The notes beneath the pieces were generated by a model that saw only the letters and a program-made list of their open reading frames with translations, did not search any database and was not told where the DNA came from. Positions 20,531 to 27,933 of a DNA stretch of 44,892 nt are shown one piece after another. The number at the start of each line of letters is the position of its first letter. The stretch's first letter is position 1. Source of the stretch: a virus; IMG/VR virus record IMGVR_UViG_3300025141_016758, positions 1 through 44,892 of that record. One strand, written 5' to 3'. Made by a program: the position numbers and the translations under genes.

Positions 20531-20688
20531 AAGTCGGTGACTTAGTAAAAGTAAAGACGAAGTTTTATGGTGAACAAATCGGTTTGGTCATCAAGCATGG
20601 AATGGATGGATATTTTATCCAGCCGGTTGAACATCCGCGGATGATCATTGCTGGTGAGGAAGATTGCGAGGTTATTAATAGCTTATGA
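20527..20688 (+). CDS. KVGD-family small protein
   Basis: 53 residues: M-K-V-G-D-L-V-K-V-K, I-G-L-V-I-K-H-G, Y-F-I-Q-P-V, end C-E-V-I-N-S-L. The terminal S-L instead of E-S-R reflects a non-family downstream gene with a 4-nt overlap (ATGA). Confidence 0.83.
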   Translation: MKVGDLVKVKTKFYGEQIGLVIKHGMDGYFIQPVEHPRMIIAGEEDCEVINSL

Positions 20689-20918
20689 AGAATCCAAGTT
20701 TTAAAGATGAGTCAGAGGGCCGAGTTTTTCACTACGCATTCAACTGGATCGGTGGTGGATATAACGATGTGTGGGCAAAAAACAAGTATGATGCCATAGT
20801 GTTGGCTAATGCATGGTTCGGCACCGGGTCCGCCGGGTTGGTTGTCAACGAAGACACAGTTAAAGATATCACTGATAATGAAGAAGAATATCACAAAAGT
20901 TTACCATTGTGGGATTGA
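20685..20918 (+). CDS. Hypothetical protein
   Basis: 77 residues, not a KVGD member. H-Y-A-F-N-W-I-G-G-G-Y-N-D-V-W-A-K-N-K-Y-D-A-I is a strand-turn-helix pattern; acidic C-terminus (D-N-E-E-E-Y-H-K). No family recognised. It interrupts the third array; the next KVGD gene starts 3 nt after the stop. Confidence 0.65.
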   Translation: MKNPSFKDESEGRVFHYAFNWIGGGYNDVWAKNKYDAIVLANAWFGTGSAGLVVNEDTVKDITDNEEEYHKSLPLWD

Positions 20919-20921
20919 TCA

Positions 20922-21098
20922 GTGAAAATCGGTGACTTGGTGAAACATCAGTACGGCACCATGCAAGGCACCGGTGTTATACTCAGCATTCGGCCATTTG
21001 ACGGCAAGCAAGCGCGTATACTGTGGACTGCTCATGGTCAAACCAAGATACAAGAAGTAGCAACTCGCTATCTGGAGGTAATAAATGAAAGTCGGTGA
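20922..21098 (+). CDS. KVGD-family small protein (GTG start)
   Basis: 58 residues, a textbook copy: V-K-I-G-D-L-V-K-H-Q, T-G-V-I-L-S-I, A-R-I-L-W-T-A-H-G, Y-L-E-V-I-N-E-S-R. Close to the 20339 gene over its first 15 residues. Its tail carries GGAGGT for the next start. Confidence 0.87.
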   Translation: MKIGDLVKHQYGTMQGTGVILSIRPFDGKQARILWTAHGQTKIQEVATRYLEVINESR

Positions 21099-21249
21099 TA
21101 TTGTAAGGTTTCTAGACATCGAGGGAAGGATTGGTACTCTTGTCGCATACGGAGAGTTTTCCGAGGGTTGGTGGGATATTCTAAACTGTGATGGAAAAAT
21201 GGTAGTCTGGCCAGAGACTCAAATTGAGGTGATCAATGAAAATCGGTGA
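21085..21249 (+). CDS. KVGD-family small protein
   Basis: 54 residues: M-K-V-G-D-I-V-R-F, I-G-T-L-V-A-Y-G, W-W-D-I-L-N-C-D-G-K, I-E-V-I-N-E-N-R. Standard 14-nt overlaps on both sides; E-N-R here corresponds to M-K-I in the next gene, since one base difference is read in both frames. Confidence 0.87.
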   Translation: MKVGDIVRFLDIEGRIGTLVAYGEFSEGWWDILNCDGKMVVWPETQIEVINENR

Positions 21250-21397
21250 TTTAGTGAAGCTGAAAGATGGAACTACAGGAATAATCATGGAGATTGTTAC
21301 TGATAATCCCATGGCACGTCGTCATCCATGGGCAATCCTACACTGTGGCGAGAAGTTTTCACTTCGTGACTTGGAGGTTATTAATGAAAGTCGGTGA
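21236..21397 (+). CDS. KVGD-family small protein
   Basis: 53 residues: M-K-I-G-D-L-V-K-L-K, T-G-I-I-M-E-I-V, W-A-I-L-H-C-G-E-K, L-E-V-I-N-E-S-R. Standard junctions. Compact copy without inserts, useful as a minimal form of the fold. Confidence 0.87.
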   Translation: MKIGDLVKLKDGTTGIIMEIVTDNPMARRHPWAILHCGEKFSLRDLEVINESR

Positions 21398-21620
21398 TTT
21401 GGTTAAAGTAAAAGAATGTGAACAGCTATATGATGTTACTCATCCGTTTCATGAATCATGTGAGTGCTTCTTCTGTAGTGGTAACTCTAACCGAGTCGGC
21501 ATGGTCCTTGGGCCGGCACCAGGAAATAGTTGGACAGTGATGTTCGACTGCGGCGAAAGGTGCTTTGATGATTTTGAAGAGGCTCGCGGAGAAGTGAAGG
21601 TGATCAATGAAAGTCGGTGA
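21384..21620 (+). CDS. KVGD-family protein with Cys-rich insert
   Basis: 78 residues: M-K-V-G-D-L-V-K-V-K, then an insert with C-E-C-F-F-C (about residues 27-32), core V-G-M-V-L-G-P, W-T-V-M-F-D-C-G-E-R-C, end V-K-V-I-N-E-S-R. Five to six cysteines could bind zinc, unlike other copies (inference). In-frame upstream starts lie in the previous gene. Confidence 0.85.
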   Translation: MKVGDLVKVKECEQLYDVTHPFHESCECFFCSGNSNRVGMVLGPAPGNSWTVMFDCGERCFDDFEEARGEVKVINESR

Positions 21621-21807
21621 TCTAATCAAGTTCAAAGGATCATGGTCAGACCCACGCGATCAACGCGACATGGGGCTCGTTATGCAGGTCTGGACCAATG
21701 GTTGGTCAGGTAGGGTTCAGGGTGCAGATATTCTCTGGGATAATGGAGATCTTAGTAAGCAATTTGGTGTATGGCACTTGGAGGTATTAAATGAAACCCG
21801 GGGATAG
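21607..21807 (+). CDS. KVGD-family small protein, shifted ending
   Basis: 66 residues: M-K-V-G-D-L-I-K-F, M-G-L-V-M-Q-V-W-T-N, Q-G-A-D-I-L-W-D-N-G, end H-L-E-V-L-N-E-T-R-G. The next gene has C-C-G-G-G-G-A in the junction instead of GGTGA, removing the usual TGA; reading runs on to TAG and the overlap grows to 17 nt. Subtype shared with the 6802 copy. Confidence 0.86.
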   Translation: MKVGDLIKFKGSWSDPRDQRDMGLVMQVWTNGWSGRVQGADILWDNGDLSKQFGVWHLEVLNETRG

Positions 21808-21970
21808 AGTCAAAATAAAGAAATCATGGGATTCAAAAGCTGATGATTTTCAAACTGGAACAATCAAGGATTTTGATGATGAGACAGTAGCCATCATTAT
21901 TGACGGTATTGGGGGACATTTTGTATTTTCAAAAGATGTTGTCTTGGAGATCGTTGATGCATGTCGGTGA
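21791..21970 (+). CDS. KVGD-family small protein
   Basis: 59 residues: M-K-P-G-D-R-V-K-I-K-K, T-G-T-I-K-D-F, V-A-I-I-I-D-G-I-G, L-E-I-V-D-A-C-R. The most diverged opening of the third array (P-G-D-R). The Shine-Dalgarno is GGAGGT in the previous gene; its own tail (TTGGAGATCG) serves the next. Confidence 0.84.
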   Translation: MKPGDRVKIKKSWDSKADDFQTGTIKDFDDETVAIIIDGIGGHFVFSKDVVLEIVDACR

Positions 21971-22139
21971 CTATGTAATAAAAGCCAAAGGTAGGAATCT
22001 TGGTGCTAAGGGTATTGTTACAAATATCATTACTAATGATGCGGAAAATACAATTATTGAAGTTTTGGTTGGAGATGAAATTCAGCTGTGGGCAAAACAA
22101 CTTGTGAAAATTTTTAAAACGGAGAAAATAAATGAGTGA
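21957..22139 (+). CDS. KVGD-family small protein
   Basis: 60 residues from ATG 21957: M-H-V-G-D-Y-V-I-K-A, K-G-I-V-T-N-I-I, I-E-V-L-V-G-D-E, end F-K-T-E-K-I-N-E. The in-frame start at 21900 is inside the previous gene. Last copy of the third array, overlapping the 22132 gene by 8 nt. Confidence 0.83.
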   Translation: MHVGDYVIKAKGRNLGAKGIVTNIITNDAENTIIEVLVGDEIQLWAKQLVKIFKTEKINE

Positions 22140-22842
22140 TATTAAAACTAGCGGACCATTTACAACAATCCACCGAGATGATGATAAGATTGTTATTGCA
22201 AGTGATTTGGTGTATAACCATATTGGTACCCATGCAAAGCCTGGAAAGGGCTCTGTGTTTTCCGGAAACATCACCCCTGACATGATTAATGATAAACTTG
22301 TGAGTGAGGCGATTCCGGAGAGAGGAGGAGGAGTTCCGGTTAATTTTGGTGCAGACAACGGCTATCTGCTTGTTGCTCCAATCGAAGTTGCAATGCAATT
22401 TCAAGACGCCACAATCCGGGCAGGTTCGAAAGAAGACTTTGATCCTAAAACCAAAACAATGGTCCCCGTTCCAGTTGCGGAAGTTCATACCAGCCAACCG
22501 ATCACTGATTTTACTGCAGACATTGCAACAATGCTAGTATTTCCATATGATCCTACTCGGTCTACACCAGAACAGAATAAGTTTGTGGAGAATGACGAAG
22601 AGTTGCGTACTGCAAAGGAAACCGGCAGGCTCTATGCTTTGGCAACAGCATTTCCAGGTGGTTTCAGCCTGAAGGAAGTCGGTGGTAAGCCGGTACCCAA
22701 GGACAAGCAAGATAGTGTGCCAAAGGCAACTGCCTGGGGTGGTGTTGACAATCCGACCTGGGCTGTGATTATTCCAGGAAGCCAGACTGAATTGACAATG
22801 GAAAACTGGAATAAATTGGCAGGAACAGAATGGAAGCGTTAG
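22132..22842 (+). CDS. Hypothetical phage protein
   Basis: 236 residues after CGGAGA. Mixed alpha/beta composition, Pro-rich in its second half, with V-P-V-N-F-G-A-D-N-G-Y-L-L-V-A-P, D-F-T-A-D-I-A-T-M-L-V-F and a final W-N-K-L-A-G-T-E-W. No signal peptide or membrane segment; no family recognised. Coupled at its start to the KVGD array, at its end to a membrane microprotein. Confidence 0.75.
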   Translation: MSDIKTSGPFTTIHRDDDKIVIASDLVYNHIGTHAKPGKGSVFSGNITPDMINDKLVSEAIPERGGGVPVNFGADNGYLLVAPIEVAMQFQDATIRAGSKEDFDPKTKTMVPVPVAEVHTSQPITDFTADIATMLVFPYDPTRSTPEQNKFVENDEELRTAKETGRLYALATAFPGGFSLKEVGGKPVPKDKQDSVPKATAWGGVDNPTWAVIIPGSQTELTMENWNKLAGTEWKR

Positions 22843-22973
22843 ATGCATTGTTAGATGATCCAATCATTCAATTTTTATTAATAGTGATTATTGCTGTCGG
22901 TGTTTTTGATTCATTTAAGTTTGTAATGAACTGGATATGGAGAAAACTTGGCGGAAAAGAAGATGAAGATTAA
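22830..22973 (+). CDS. Single-pass membrane microprotein
   Basis: 47 residues: acidic start (M-E-A-L-D-A-L-L-D-D), hydrophobic segment (I-I-Q-F-L-L-I-V-I-I-A-V-G-V-F), then W-I-W-R-K-L and an acidic/basic tail. AGGA 6 nt before ATG; overlaps the previous gene by 13 nt. Function unknown. Confidence 0.6.
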   Translation: MEALDALLDDPIIQFLLIVIIAVGVFDSFKFVMNWIWRKLGGKEDED

Positions 22974-23193
22974 TAATGATATGTTAAAGAGATTTACTAA
23001 ATTTTCATTAATTTGGTACAGCCAGCAGTTCGCTATACCATTTTGGATCATTGGTCATGTTCATTTACATCTAAATGATTATAATAATATTATTGAAGTT
23101 AGCTTGTCATTATTAATGCATTTTGCAGTTGCTTGTGGTTTCTTTTTAGACTGGAAAGATTACAACAAGACGAATGTTGTTAACAACAATTAA
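22963..23193 (+). CDS. Small two-helix membrane protein
   Basis: About 76 residues. Two hydrophobic segments (F-A-I-P-F-W-I-I-G-H-V-H-L and V-S-L-S-L-L-M-H-F-A-V-A-C-G-F-F-L) separated by a polar D-Y-N-N loop. ATG 22963 is assumed; ATG 22981 also fits. Overlaps the previous gene. No family recognised. Confidence 0.6.
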   Translation: MKINNDMLKRFTKFSLIWYSQQFAIPFWIIGHVHLHLNDYNNIIEVSLSLLMHFAVACGFFLDWKDYNKTNVVNNN

Positions 23194-23253
23194 ATTACAA
23201 CGGTTTTCGTTTAGAGTATCGTGATTATTATTAAAACGTTATAAGGAGTATGT

Positions 23254-25122
23254 ATGGGAAAAGTTGTAGGAATTGATCTTGGGACTACTAACTCATGTAT
23301 TGCAATAGTAGAAAACAAACAACCAAAAGTTCTTTTAAATGAAGAAGGAAATAGAACTACGCCTTCTGTGGTTGCCTATGATAAAAATGGTGACAGGCTT
23401 GTTGGTGCATCAGCGCGGAGGCAGGCAATCGTAAATCCAAAAACAACAGTCTATTCCGTAAAAAGATTTATGGGAATGAAGTTTTCTGAATGTGAATCAG
23501 AAATTAGTAATGTTCCCTACAGCGTAAAGCAATCATCAACAGGTGGATGTGCAATTGGTATCGGAGACAAGACGCTTTCGCCTCCACAGATTTCTGCAGA
23601 AATTTTACTCAAGTTGAAAAGAAGTGCAGAGAAGTATTTGGGCACGATGGTAAACGAAGCAGTTATTACTGTACCTGCATATTTTAGCGACGCTCAAAGA
23701 CAAGCAACAAAAGATGCAGGAAAAATTGCTGGACTCGAAGTAAAACGTATTATCAATGAACCTACCGCAGCAGCGTTGGCTTATGGGATGGACAAAGAAG
23801 GCGAACAAAAAGTTGCTGTATTTGACCTTGGTGGCGGAACATTTGATATTTCTATTTTGGAAATATCTGATGGTGTTATTGAGGTTTTGTCTACAAACGG
23901 AGATACACATCTTGGCGGTGACGATGTCGATCAAATTTTGATGAATTGGCTTTTTAGTGAATTTAAGAAAGACACGGGCATTGATATAAGTCAAGATAGT
24001 ATGGTTATACAGAGAGTTAGGGAGGCAGCCGAGAAATCAAAAATCGAACTTTCAAGTACTCAGCAGACCGACATTAATCTACCATTTTTAACAGCTGATT
24101 CTACTGGACCCAAACATCTGGCAACAAACTTAACAAGATCAAAATTTGACCAGATGATTGCAGGTTTCGTTGAGAAGACACTGGTCCCAGTGAAAAACGC
24201 CCTCTCAGATGCTGCGATGCAACCAGAGGATATTGACGAAGTTATTCTGGTCGGTGGATCAACTAGAATCCCGGCTGTTCGGGTTGCAGTTGAGAAGTTT
24301 TTTAATAAGAAAATAAACAGCTCTGTGAACCCTGATGAAGTCGTAGCGCTGGGAGCGGCAGTGCAAGGTGGTGTGTTTTCAGGTGATATTAATGATGTTC
24401 TTCTTTTGGATGTCACTCCTCTTTCTTTGGGAATTGAAACCCTGGGTGGTGTCATGACCAGACTAATTGATCGAAATACCACCATTCCATGCTCAAGAAG
24501 TGAGACATTTAGTACGGCGGTTGATAATCAAAATGCAGTAGATATTCACGTTTTACAAGGTGAAAGAGAATTTTCGAAGGACAACAAAACACTTGGAAAC
24601 TTTCAACTGGCTGGTATTCCCCCTGCCCCAAGAGGCATGCCTCAAATTGAAGTACAGTTCGATATCGATGCCAACGGAATTGTCAGCGTTTCAGCAAAAG
24701 ATAAAGTAACAGGAAAAGAACAGTCCATCACCATCACCTCAAGTGGAAGCCTCACTGAAATTGAGATTGACAAGATGGTCAAAGAAGCCGAAGTGAATGG
24801 AGAAGAGGACAAGAAAAAGTTAAAAATTATTTCAGCACGAAATAAGCTTGATTCTCTAATTTATCAGGCTCAAAAAATGATTGATGAAAACCAAGATAAA
24901 TTACAGGCAGCACATTCGGAAGCAATTACTTTATCAATTGAAGCAGCACAGGAATCTCTAGACATAGATGATGCGGTCATTTTGGATTCCGCAGCTAAAA
25001 AACTAGAATCAGTAGTCCATACTGCGGCACAAGATTTATATTCACAAACTCAAAGTAGTGAAAGTGATAATGTACCAAGTGATAATGATGATATTATTGA
25101 TGCTGAATTTGAGGAGGCATAA
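23254..25122 (+). CDS. dnaK: Hsp70 chaperone DnaK
   Basis: 622 residues, full length (E. coli 638). The ATPase domain opens [10 protein letters not shown], with the phosphate-2 segment F-D-L-G-G-G-T-F-D near residue 191 and the adenosine motif V-G-G-S-T-R-I-P near 330. The substrate domain begins [13 protein letters not shown] and includes [11 protein letters not shown]. The C-terminus ends in the acidic [14 protein letters not shown] precedes the ATG. No dnaJ or grpE is near, so host co-chaperones are presumably used. Likely aids folding of virion or replication proteins. Confidence 0.96.
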   Translation: MGKVVGIDLGTTNSCIAIVENKQPKVLLNEEGNRTTPSVVAYDKNGDRLVGASARRQAIVNPKTTVYSVKRFMGMKFSECESEISNVPYSVKQSSTGGCAIGIGDKTLSPPQISAEILLKLKRSAEKYLGTMVNEAVITVPAYFSDAQRQATKDAGKIAGLEVKRIINEPTAAALAYGMDKEGEQKVAVFDLGGGTFDISILEISDGVIEVLSTNGDTHLGGDDVDQILMNWLFSEFKKDTGIDISQDSMVIQRVREAAEKSKIELSSTQQTDINLPFLTADSTGPKHLATNLTRSKFDQMIAGFVEKTLVPVKNALSDAAMQPEDIDEVILVGGSTRIPAVRVAVEKFFNKKINSSVNPDEVVALGAAVQGGVFSGDINDVLLLDVTPLSLGIETLGGVMTRLIDRNTTIPCSRSETFSTAVDNQNAVDIHVLQGEREFSKDNKTLGNFQLAGIPPAPRGMPQIEVQFDIDANGIVSVSAKDKVTGKEQSITITSSGSLTEIEIDKMVKEAEVNGEEDKKKLKIISARNKLDSLIYQAQKMIDENQDKLQAAHSEAITLSIEAAQESLDIDDAVILDSAAKKLESVVHTAAQDLYSQTQSSESDNVPSDNDDIIDAEFEEA

Positions 25123-25128
25123 TAACAA

Positions 25129-25326
25129 GTGAACGCTGGTAATATAGTCTATCTTATTGATGTTATAAAGAAGAAGTTTAAGACTCATACTTTAAAATCT
25201 GCAACGGTGCTTCCAATTGATGAGCTTCATGATGAAGAGCTTGATTTTGTTGTTGGTGGTATGAATAAAGAAAGCTTTGATCTTTGGTGTATAGAAATAA
25301 TTAACAAAAATAATCAAAAAAGCTAG
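25129..25326 (+). CDS. KVGD-like small protein (GTG start), isolated copy
   Basis: 65 residues, start V-N-A-G-N-I-V-Y-L with the K-x-G-D motif degraded, middle L-D-F-V-V-G-G, end I-I-N-K-N-N-Q-K-S. Its last 27 nt and the promoter that follows are nearly identical to 5530-5593, which ties it to the second array. Assigned to the family on that duplication plus size; weaker than the rest. Confidence 0.6.
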   Translation: MNAGNIVYLIDVIKKKFKTHTLKSATVLPIDELHDEELDFVVGGMNKESFDLWCIEIINKNNQKS

Positions 25327-25333
25327 TCAAAAA

Positions 25334-25363
25334 TGTGAAAGTGGCTGTCCCATGTGGTATAAT
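25334..25363 (+). promoter_or_regulatory. TGTGAA-18-TATAAT promoter
   Basis: TGTGAA 25334-25339, 18-nt spacer, extended -10 TGTGGTATAAT (TATAAT 25358-25363), leader GATGGTGGGGACTGGACC. Near-identical in core and upstream DNA to the promoter at 5564. Drives the 25410 gene. Confidence 0.88.
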
Positions 25364-25409
25364 ATAAAAGATGGTGGGGACTGGACCTTACTAATTTTTG
25401 AGAGTGAAT

Positions 25410-26216
25410 ATGCCACGTAAATCAAAAGAACTCAGACTTCAACAAACTCAGGACCTCATCGGTATGTACAAAGCCGCCGGTGTGGATGGAACTTCGTTGA
25501 AGTTCATGCAGGATATGAATGTTCAGATGGGCAGGGGAAAGTATCCGTCTAAGCGACAACGTGATTGGTTGGACCGCTTGATTGAAGAAGGTGTGCCTGT
25601 TCCCGAGGAACCCACAGAGGCTTATGCAAAGATGCAAGCAGCTCGAGAAGCTTTTCTTGCTGAGAATAAACACTGGGAAGCAAAGGTTTTGGGCGATTTT
25701 GCCCACCGTGAAGCAAAGGGCTGGGGGTTTTCTGAAAAGCAACAAGCTTTGTTGGCTCGGCTTCTGGACCAGGCTGAAACAGTCAAGGCTGGAAAACATA
25801 AGTTGATATTGAATGATACCCAACGCGGTGAGCTTGAGATTGCCTGTAGACTTTGGACTGGTTACTCTTCTATCTGGCGTGCGGAGCGTCCAGCTCTTTC
25901 TCGGGCCAGGTCTCAGTGCTTGGAATATTTGACCGGTTCGTCATACATTGAGCAGTATCATTATGATAAAGTAATGAATGGTGTGAAGGCGAAATTTGCT
26001 AAGTTTAAGAAGTCTAGATTCGCCAGTGGTGATATGGGTTACACTGGCGGCGGGAAGTATAATGACGGAACCGGGACCATCCGGCGGCATTCGAAGAAGG
26101 TTTGGATCTGCACATCAGATGCGTACATCAATGACCGTGGGCAGATTGTCAATGACTGGATTGGACCTGATGGCCTTGCCATTACAAAAGACCAAGATCA
26201 AATCGGAAAACGATAA
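25410..26216 (+). CDS. Hypothetical phage protein
   Basis: 268 residues from ATG 25410, first gene behind a strong promoter. Basic, helical N-terminus (P-R-K-S-K-E-L-R-L-Q-Q-T); repeated P-S-K-R-Q-R-D-W-L-D-R-L and F-S-E-K-Q-Q-A-L-L-A-R-L segments (about residues 46-57 and 112-123) look like an internal duplication of a 'use x-K/S-x-Q' helix seen in some phage DNA-metabolism proteins. C-terminal third is basic and Gly/Lys-rich with V-W-I-C-T-S-D-A-Y. No family named. Confidence 0.72.
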   Translation: MPRKSKELRLQQTQDLIGMYKAAGVDGTSLKFMQDMNVQMGRGKYPSKRQRDWLDRLIEEGVPVPEEPTEAYAKMQAAREAFLAENKHWEAKVLGDFAHREAKGWGFSEKQQALLARLLDQAETVKAGKHKLILNDTQRGELEIACRLWTGYSSIWRAERPALSRARSQCLEYLTGSSYIEQYHYDKVMNGVKAKFAKFKKSRFASGDMGYTGGGKYNDGTGTIRRHSKKVWICTSDAYINDRGQIVNDWIGPDGLAITKDQDQIGKR

Positions 26217-26228
26217 AAGGAGACGCCG

Positions 26229-26384
26229 ATGATGTGGACAGCAATTTTTGAAGATCAAGAAGTCAAGATATTTTCAACACACTTCAACTCATATGAAGAG
26301 GCACAAAGTAAGGCATCACTTTTGTGGGGCGGAGGGCTATTTGCTCTTATTAAGGGCAGCCATCCTGACGTGAAGTTTTTTTAG
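26229..26384 (+). CDS. Hypothetical small protein
   Basis: 51 residues after AAAGGAGAC: M-M-W-T-A-I-F-E-D-Q-E-V-K-I-F then H-F-N-S-Y-E-E-A-Q-S-K-A, and G-G-G-L-F-A-L-I-K-G. A strand-helix-strand pattern; ATG 26229 or 26232 may be used. No family recognised. Confidence 0.6.
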   Translation: MMWTAIFEDQEVKIFSTHFNSYEEAQSKASLLWGGGLFALIKGSHPDVKFF

Positions 26385-26393
26385 GGGACAACA

Positions 26394-26744
26394 ATGATTT
26401 TTTCACTCAATGATTCTGAAGCTGCACTTGTAATTGAAAGCTTGGCACATTGTGCAGAGCGTTACCGCCGTATTGCTAGTGATTCATCTGCTGGTTATCC
26501 ACCAGAGGTTCAAAAAAACCAACTGGCCACCGCAGTAAGAGCTCATGACCTGGCCCAACTTATGTCAGACCAGATTGCTCAAACTGTTAAAAACCGAAAA
26601 TGGTTTGATACCACTGGTGAGAACACCAAGATGAATATTGAAAACGATTGGTCATGTACTTCACAAGGTGAACGATCAGAACAACAGCAGCATGATGTTT
26701 ATGAAGTAAATGACTGGAACCCAAATGATCCGAGGAATTGGTAA
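26394..26744 (+). CDS. Hypothetical protein
   Basis: 116 residues, GGGGAC upstream. First 75 residues are helical (L-N-D-S-E-A-A-L-V-I-E-S-L-A-H-C-A-E-R-Y, A-V-R-A-H-D-L-A-Q-L-M); the rest is polar with clustered Gln/Asn/Trp. No family recognised. Confidence 0.65.
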   Translation: MIFSLNDSEAALVIESLAHCAERYRRIASDSSAGYPPEVQKNQLATAVRAHDLAQLMSDQIAQTVKNRKWFDTTGENTKMNIENDWSCTSQGERSEQQQHDVYEVNDWNPNDPRNW

Positions 26745-26745
26745 A

Positions 26746-27000
26746 ATGGCAAACCTGATGCGGGCCCGGAATAAACTACTTAAGAATGGGTTTCTACCTA
26801 AGGAACAAACAGTCGACTTTGAAATCTGGATTGATGCAACAAGTAACGGAACGGATATTGAGTTTGGTATTGAATCTGAAACCCAGATCCATGGATCATT
26901 TAAGGTCCATGGTCGCCGACCGGATGAACCACAACATGATCTGTGGTATAGTACATGGACAAAAAATCTTAAAGAGGCAATTAATCTTTCGAGGGCTTAG
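26746..27000 (+). CDS. Hypothetical protein
   Basis: 84 residues from ATG 26746, two bases after the previous stop; the in-frame ATG 26710 would overlap it. Basic helical start (L-M-R-A-R-N-K-L-L-K-N), then alternating strands (V-D-F-E-I-W-I-D-A-T, I-E-F-G-I-E-S-E-T, S-F-K-V-H). Its stop faces the convergent gene at 26981, overlapping it by 20 nt. Confidence 0.62.
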   Translation: MANLMRARNKLLKNGFLPKEQTVDFEIWIDATSNGTDIEFGIESETQIHGSFKVHGRRPDEPQHDLWYSTWTKNLKEAINLSRA

Positions 27001-27223
27001 TCAAACGATCGGTAAGCCAACCTGGTGGTACTTTCATGACAATAATATATTGTTCATGGAATCGACAAAATTTATGCATAATTGCATCCGCATCAGAGTG
27101 ATGTTCGATGTAAATACTAATATGGGTCCCGGCTCCGTCTGATTCAATTTTGACGTCGAATGGACCTTCTGTCATATCTGGCATAAGACAACGAATTAAT
27201 TCAACAACATCTTTTCTATGCAT
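26981..27223 (-). CDS. Hypothetical protein on the minus strand
   Basis: 80 residues. The reverse-strand Shine-Dalgarno is excellent (AAGGGGAAAT before ATG). M-H-R-K-D-V-V-E-L-I-R-C-L-M-P is a helix, then F-D-V-K-I-E-S-D, T-H-I-S-I-Y-I-E-H-H-S and Y-I-I-V-M-K-V-P-P-G-W. One of only two internal reverse genes in the window. No family recognised. Its promoter would lie at 27225-27290, back to back with the forward promoter at 27250. Confidence 0.65.
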   Translation of the reverse strand: MHRKDVVELIRCLMPDMTEGPFDVKIESDGAGTHISIYIEHHSDADAIMHKFCRFHEQYIIVMKVPPGWLTDRLTKPSKD

Positions 27224-27249
27224 ATTTCCCCTTGGTTAAATATTTTTTC

Positions 27250-27279
27250 TATGAATCAAATCTTAAAATAGTGTATAAT
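27250..27279 (+). promoter_or_regulatory. TGTGAA-class promoter, variant TATGAA
   Basis: TATGAA 27250-27255, 18-nt spacer, GTG-TATAAT (TATAAT 27274-27279). The AAAATAGTGTATAATA core equals that of the promoter at 9622. Drives the 27311 gene. Confidence 0.7.
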
Positions 27280-27310
27280 AAAACGGTGTAAATGTTCAAG
27301 GAGCTTGTGT

Positions 27311-27586
27311 ATGAGCGAAATTAAAATTATTCCATGGAAAACAGATTTGATTGGTGCAATGGTTGAATATGCACCAAAGTTTACTGGAATCAGCCATGAC
27401 AATCTGAAACCTGGAATGCAAGGGATTATTACCGAAGGTCAGTGGGTAAGTAATTATTCAGTGGGGACATCATTTTGTGCACTTAACGTTTTTTGGTCCG
27501 GGCCAGGGAATTCACGGGAATTTCGTAGTTTTGCTCATTTTACAACAAAAGATCTTAAAGTCATTGCCATAACTGGACGTTTGTGA
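27311..27586 (+). CDS. Hypothetical protein, possible small barrel
   Basis: 91 residues from ATG 27311 with AGGAG 7 nt upstream. L-I-G-A-M-V-E-Y, K-P-G-M-Q-G-I-I-T-E, A-L-N-V-F-W-S-G, T-K-D-L-K-V-I give the strand order of KVGD proteins in a longer form. Only a distant link is possible. Overlaps the thioesterase start by 4 nt (GTGA). Confidence 0.65.
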   Translation: MSEIKIIPWKTDLIGAMVEYAPKFTGISHDNLKPGMQGIITEGQWVSNYSVGTSFCALNVFWSGPGNSREFRSFAHFTTKDLKVIAITGRL

Positions 27587-27933
27587 TATATCGTTATTTA
27601 GTGACACAACCGGACCTGAATGCCCACGGAACTCTACATGGTGGAATCCTAATGAAGTGGGTCGATGAGGCTTGTGGGATGGAGGCAAGACTGGCTACAG
27701 GTGGAGTCTGTGCAACAGTGCATATTGAAAAGATTAATTTTATTGAAACTGCTAGACTTGGTGACATAATTGAAATTCAGGTTAGCCCTGGGAAGATTGG
27801 AAAAACAAGCATTACTTTTTCCGCGGGCGCCTATATAGCACAAGGAGTGCAGATTGCATCATTTCATAAAGTTGTTTTTGTTGCAATTGATAAAAATAAT
27901 AAACCAATTATAATTGCCGGAGCTAGAAAATGA
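27583..27933 (+). CDS. Acyl-CoA thioesterase, YciA/hotdog family
   Basis: 116 residues from GTG 27583. N-A-H-G-T-L-H-G-G-I-L-M-K-W-V-D-E-A-C (residues 13-31) is the hotdog helix with the catalytic Asp/Glu of YciA-like thioesterases; V-H-I-E-K-I-N-F, G-D-I-I-E-I-Q-V and G-K-T-S-I-T-F-S follow in the right order. It would hydrolyse acyl-CoAs in the cytoplasm. Slightly shorter than bacterial YciA (about 130) because the C-terminal tail is trimmed. Phage-borne lipid metabolism gene. Confidence 0.85.
   Translation: MIYRYLVTQPDLNAHGTLHGGILMKWVDEACGMEARLATGGVCATVHIEKINFIETARLGDIIEIQVSPGKIGKTSITFSAGAYIAQGVQIASFHKVVFVAIDKNNKPIIIAGARK

Noticed and set aside
1-22139. KVGD arrays as a CRISPR array or integron
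   Set aside because: The repeated unit is coding, spacers are genes of 150-240 bp without palindromic repeats, and no cas gene or integrase is near; 14-nt junctions are not attC-like.
24060-24485. Minus-strand ORFs within dnaK (also 23605-23994)
   Set aside because: Antisense to a clearly conserved gene; typical artefact.
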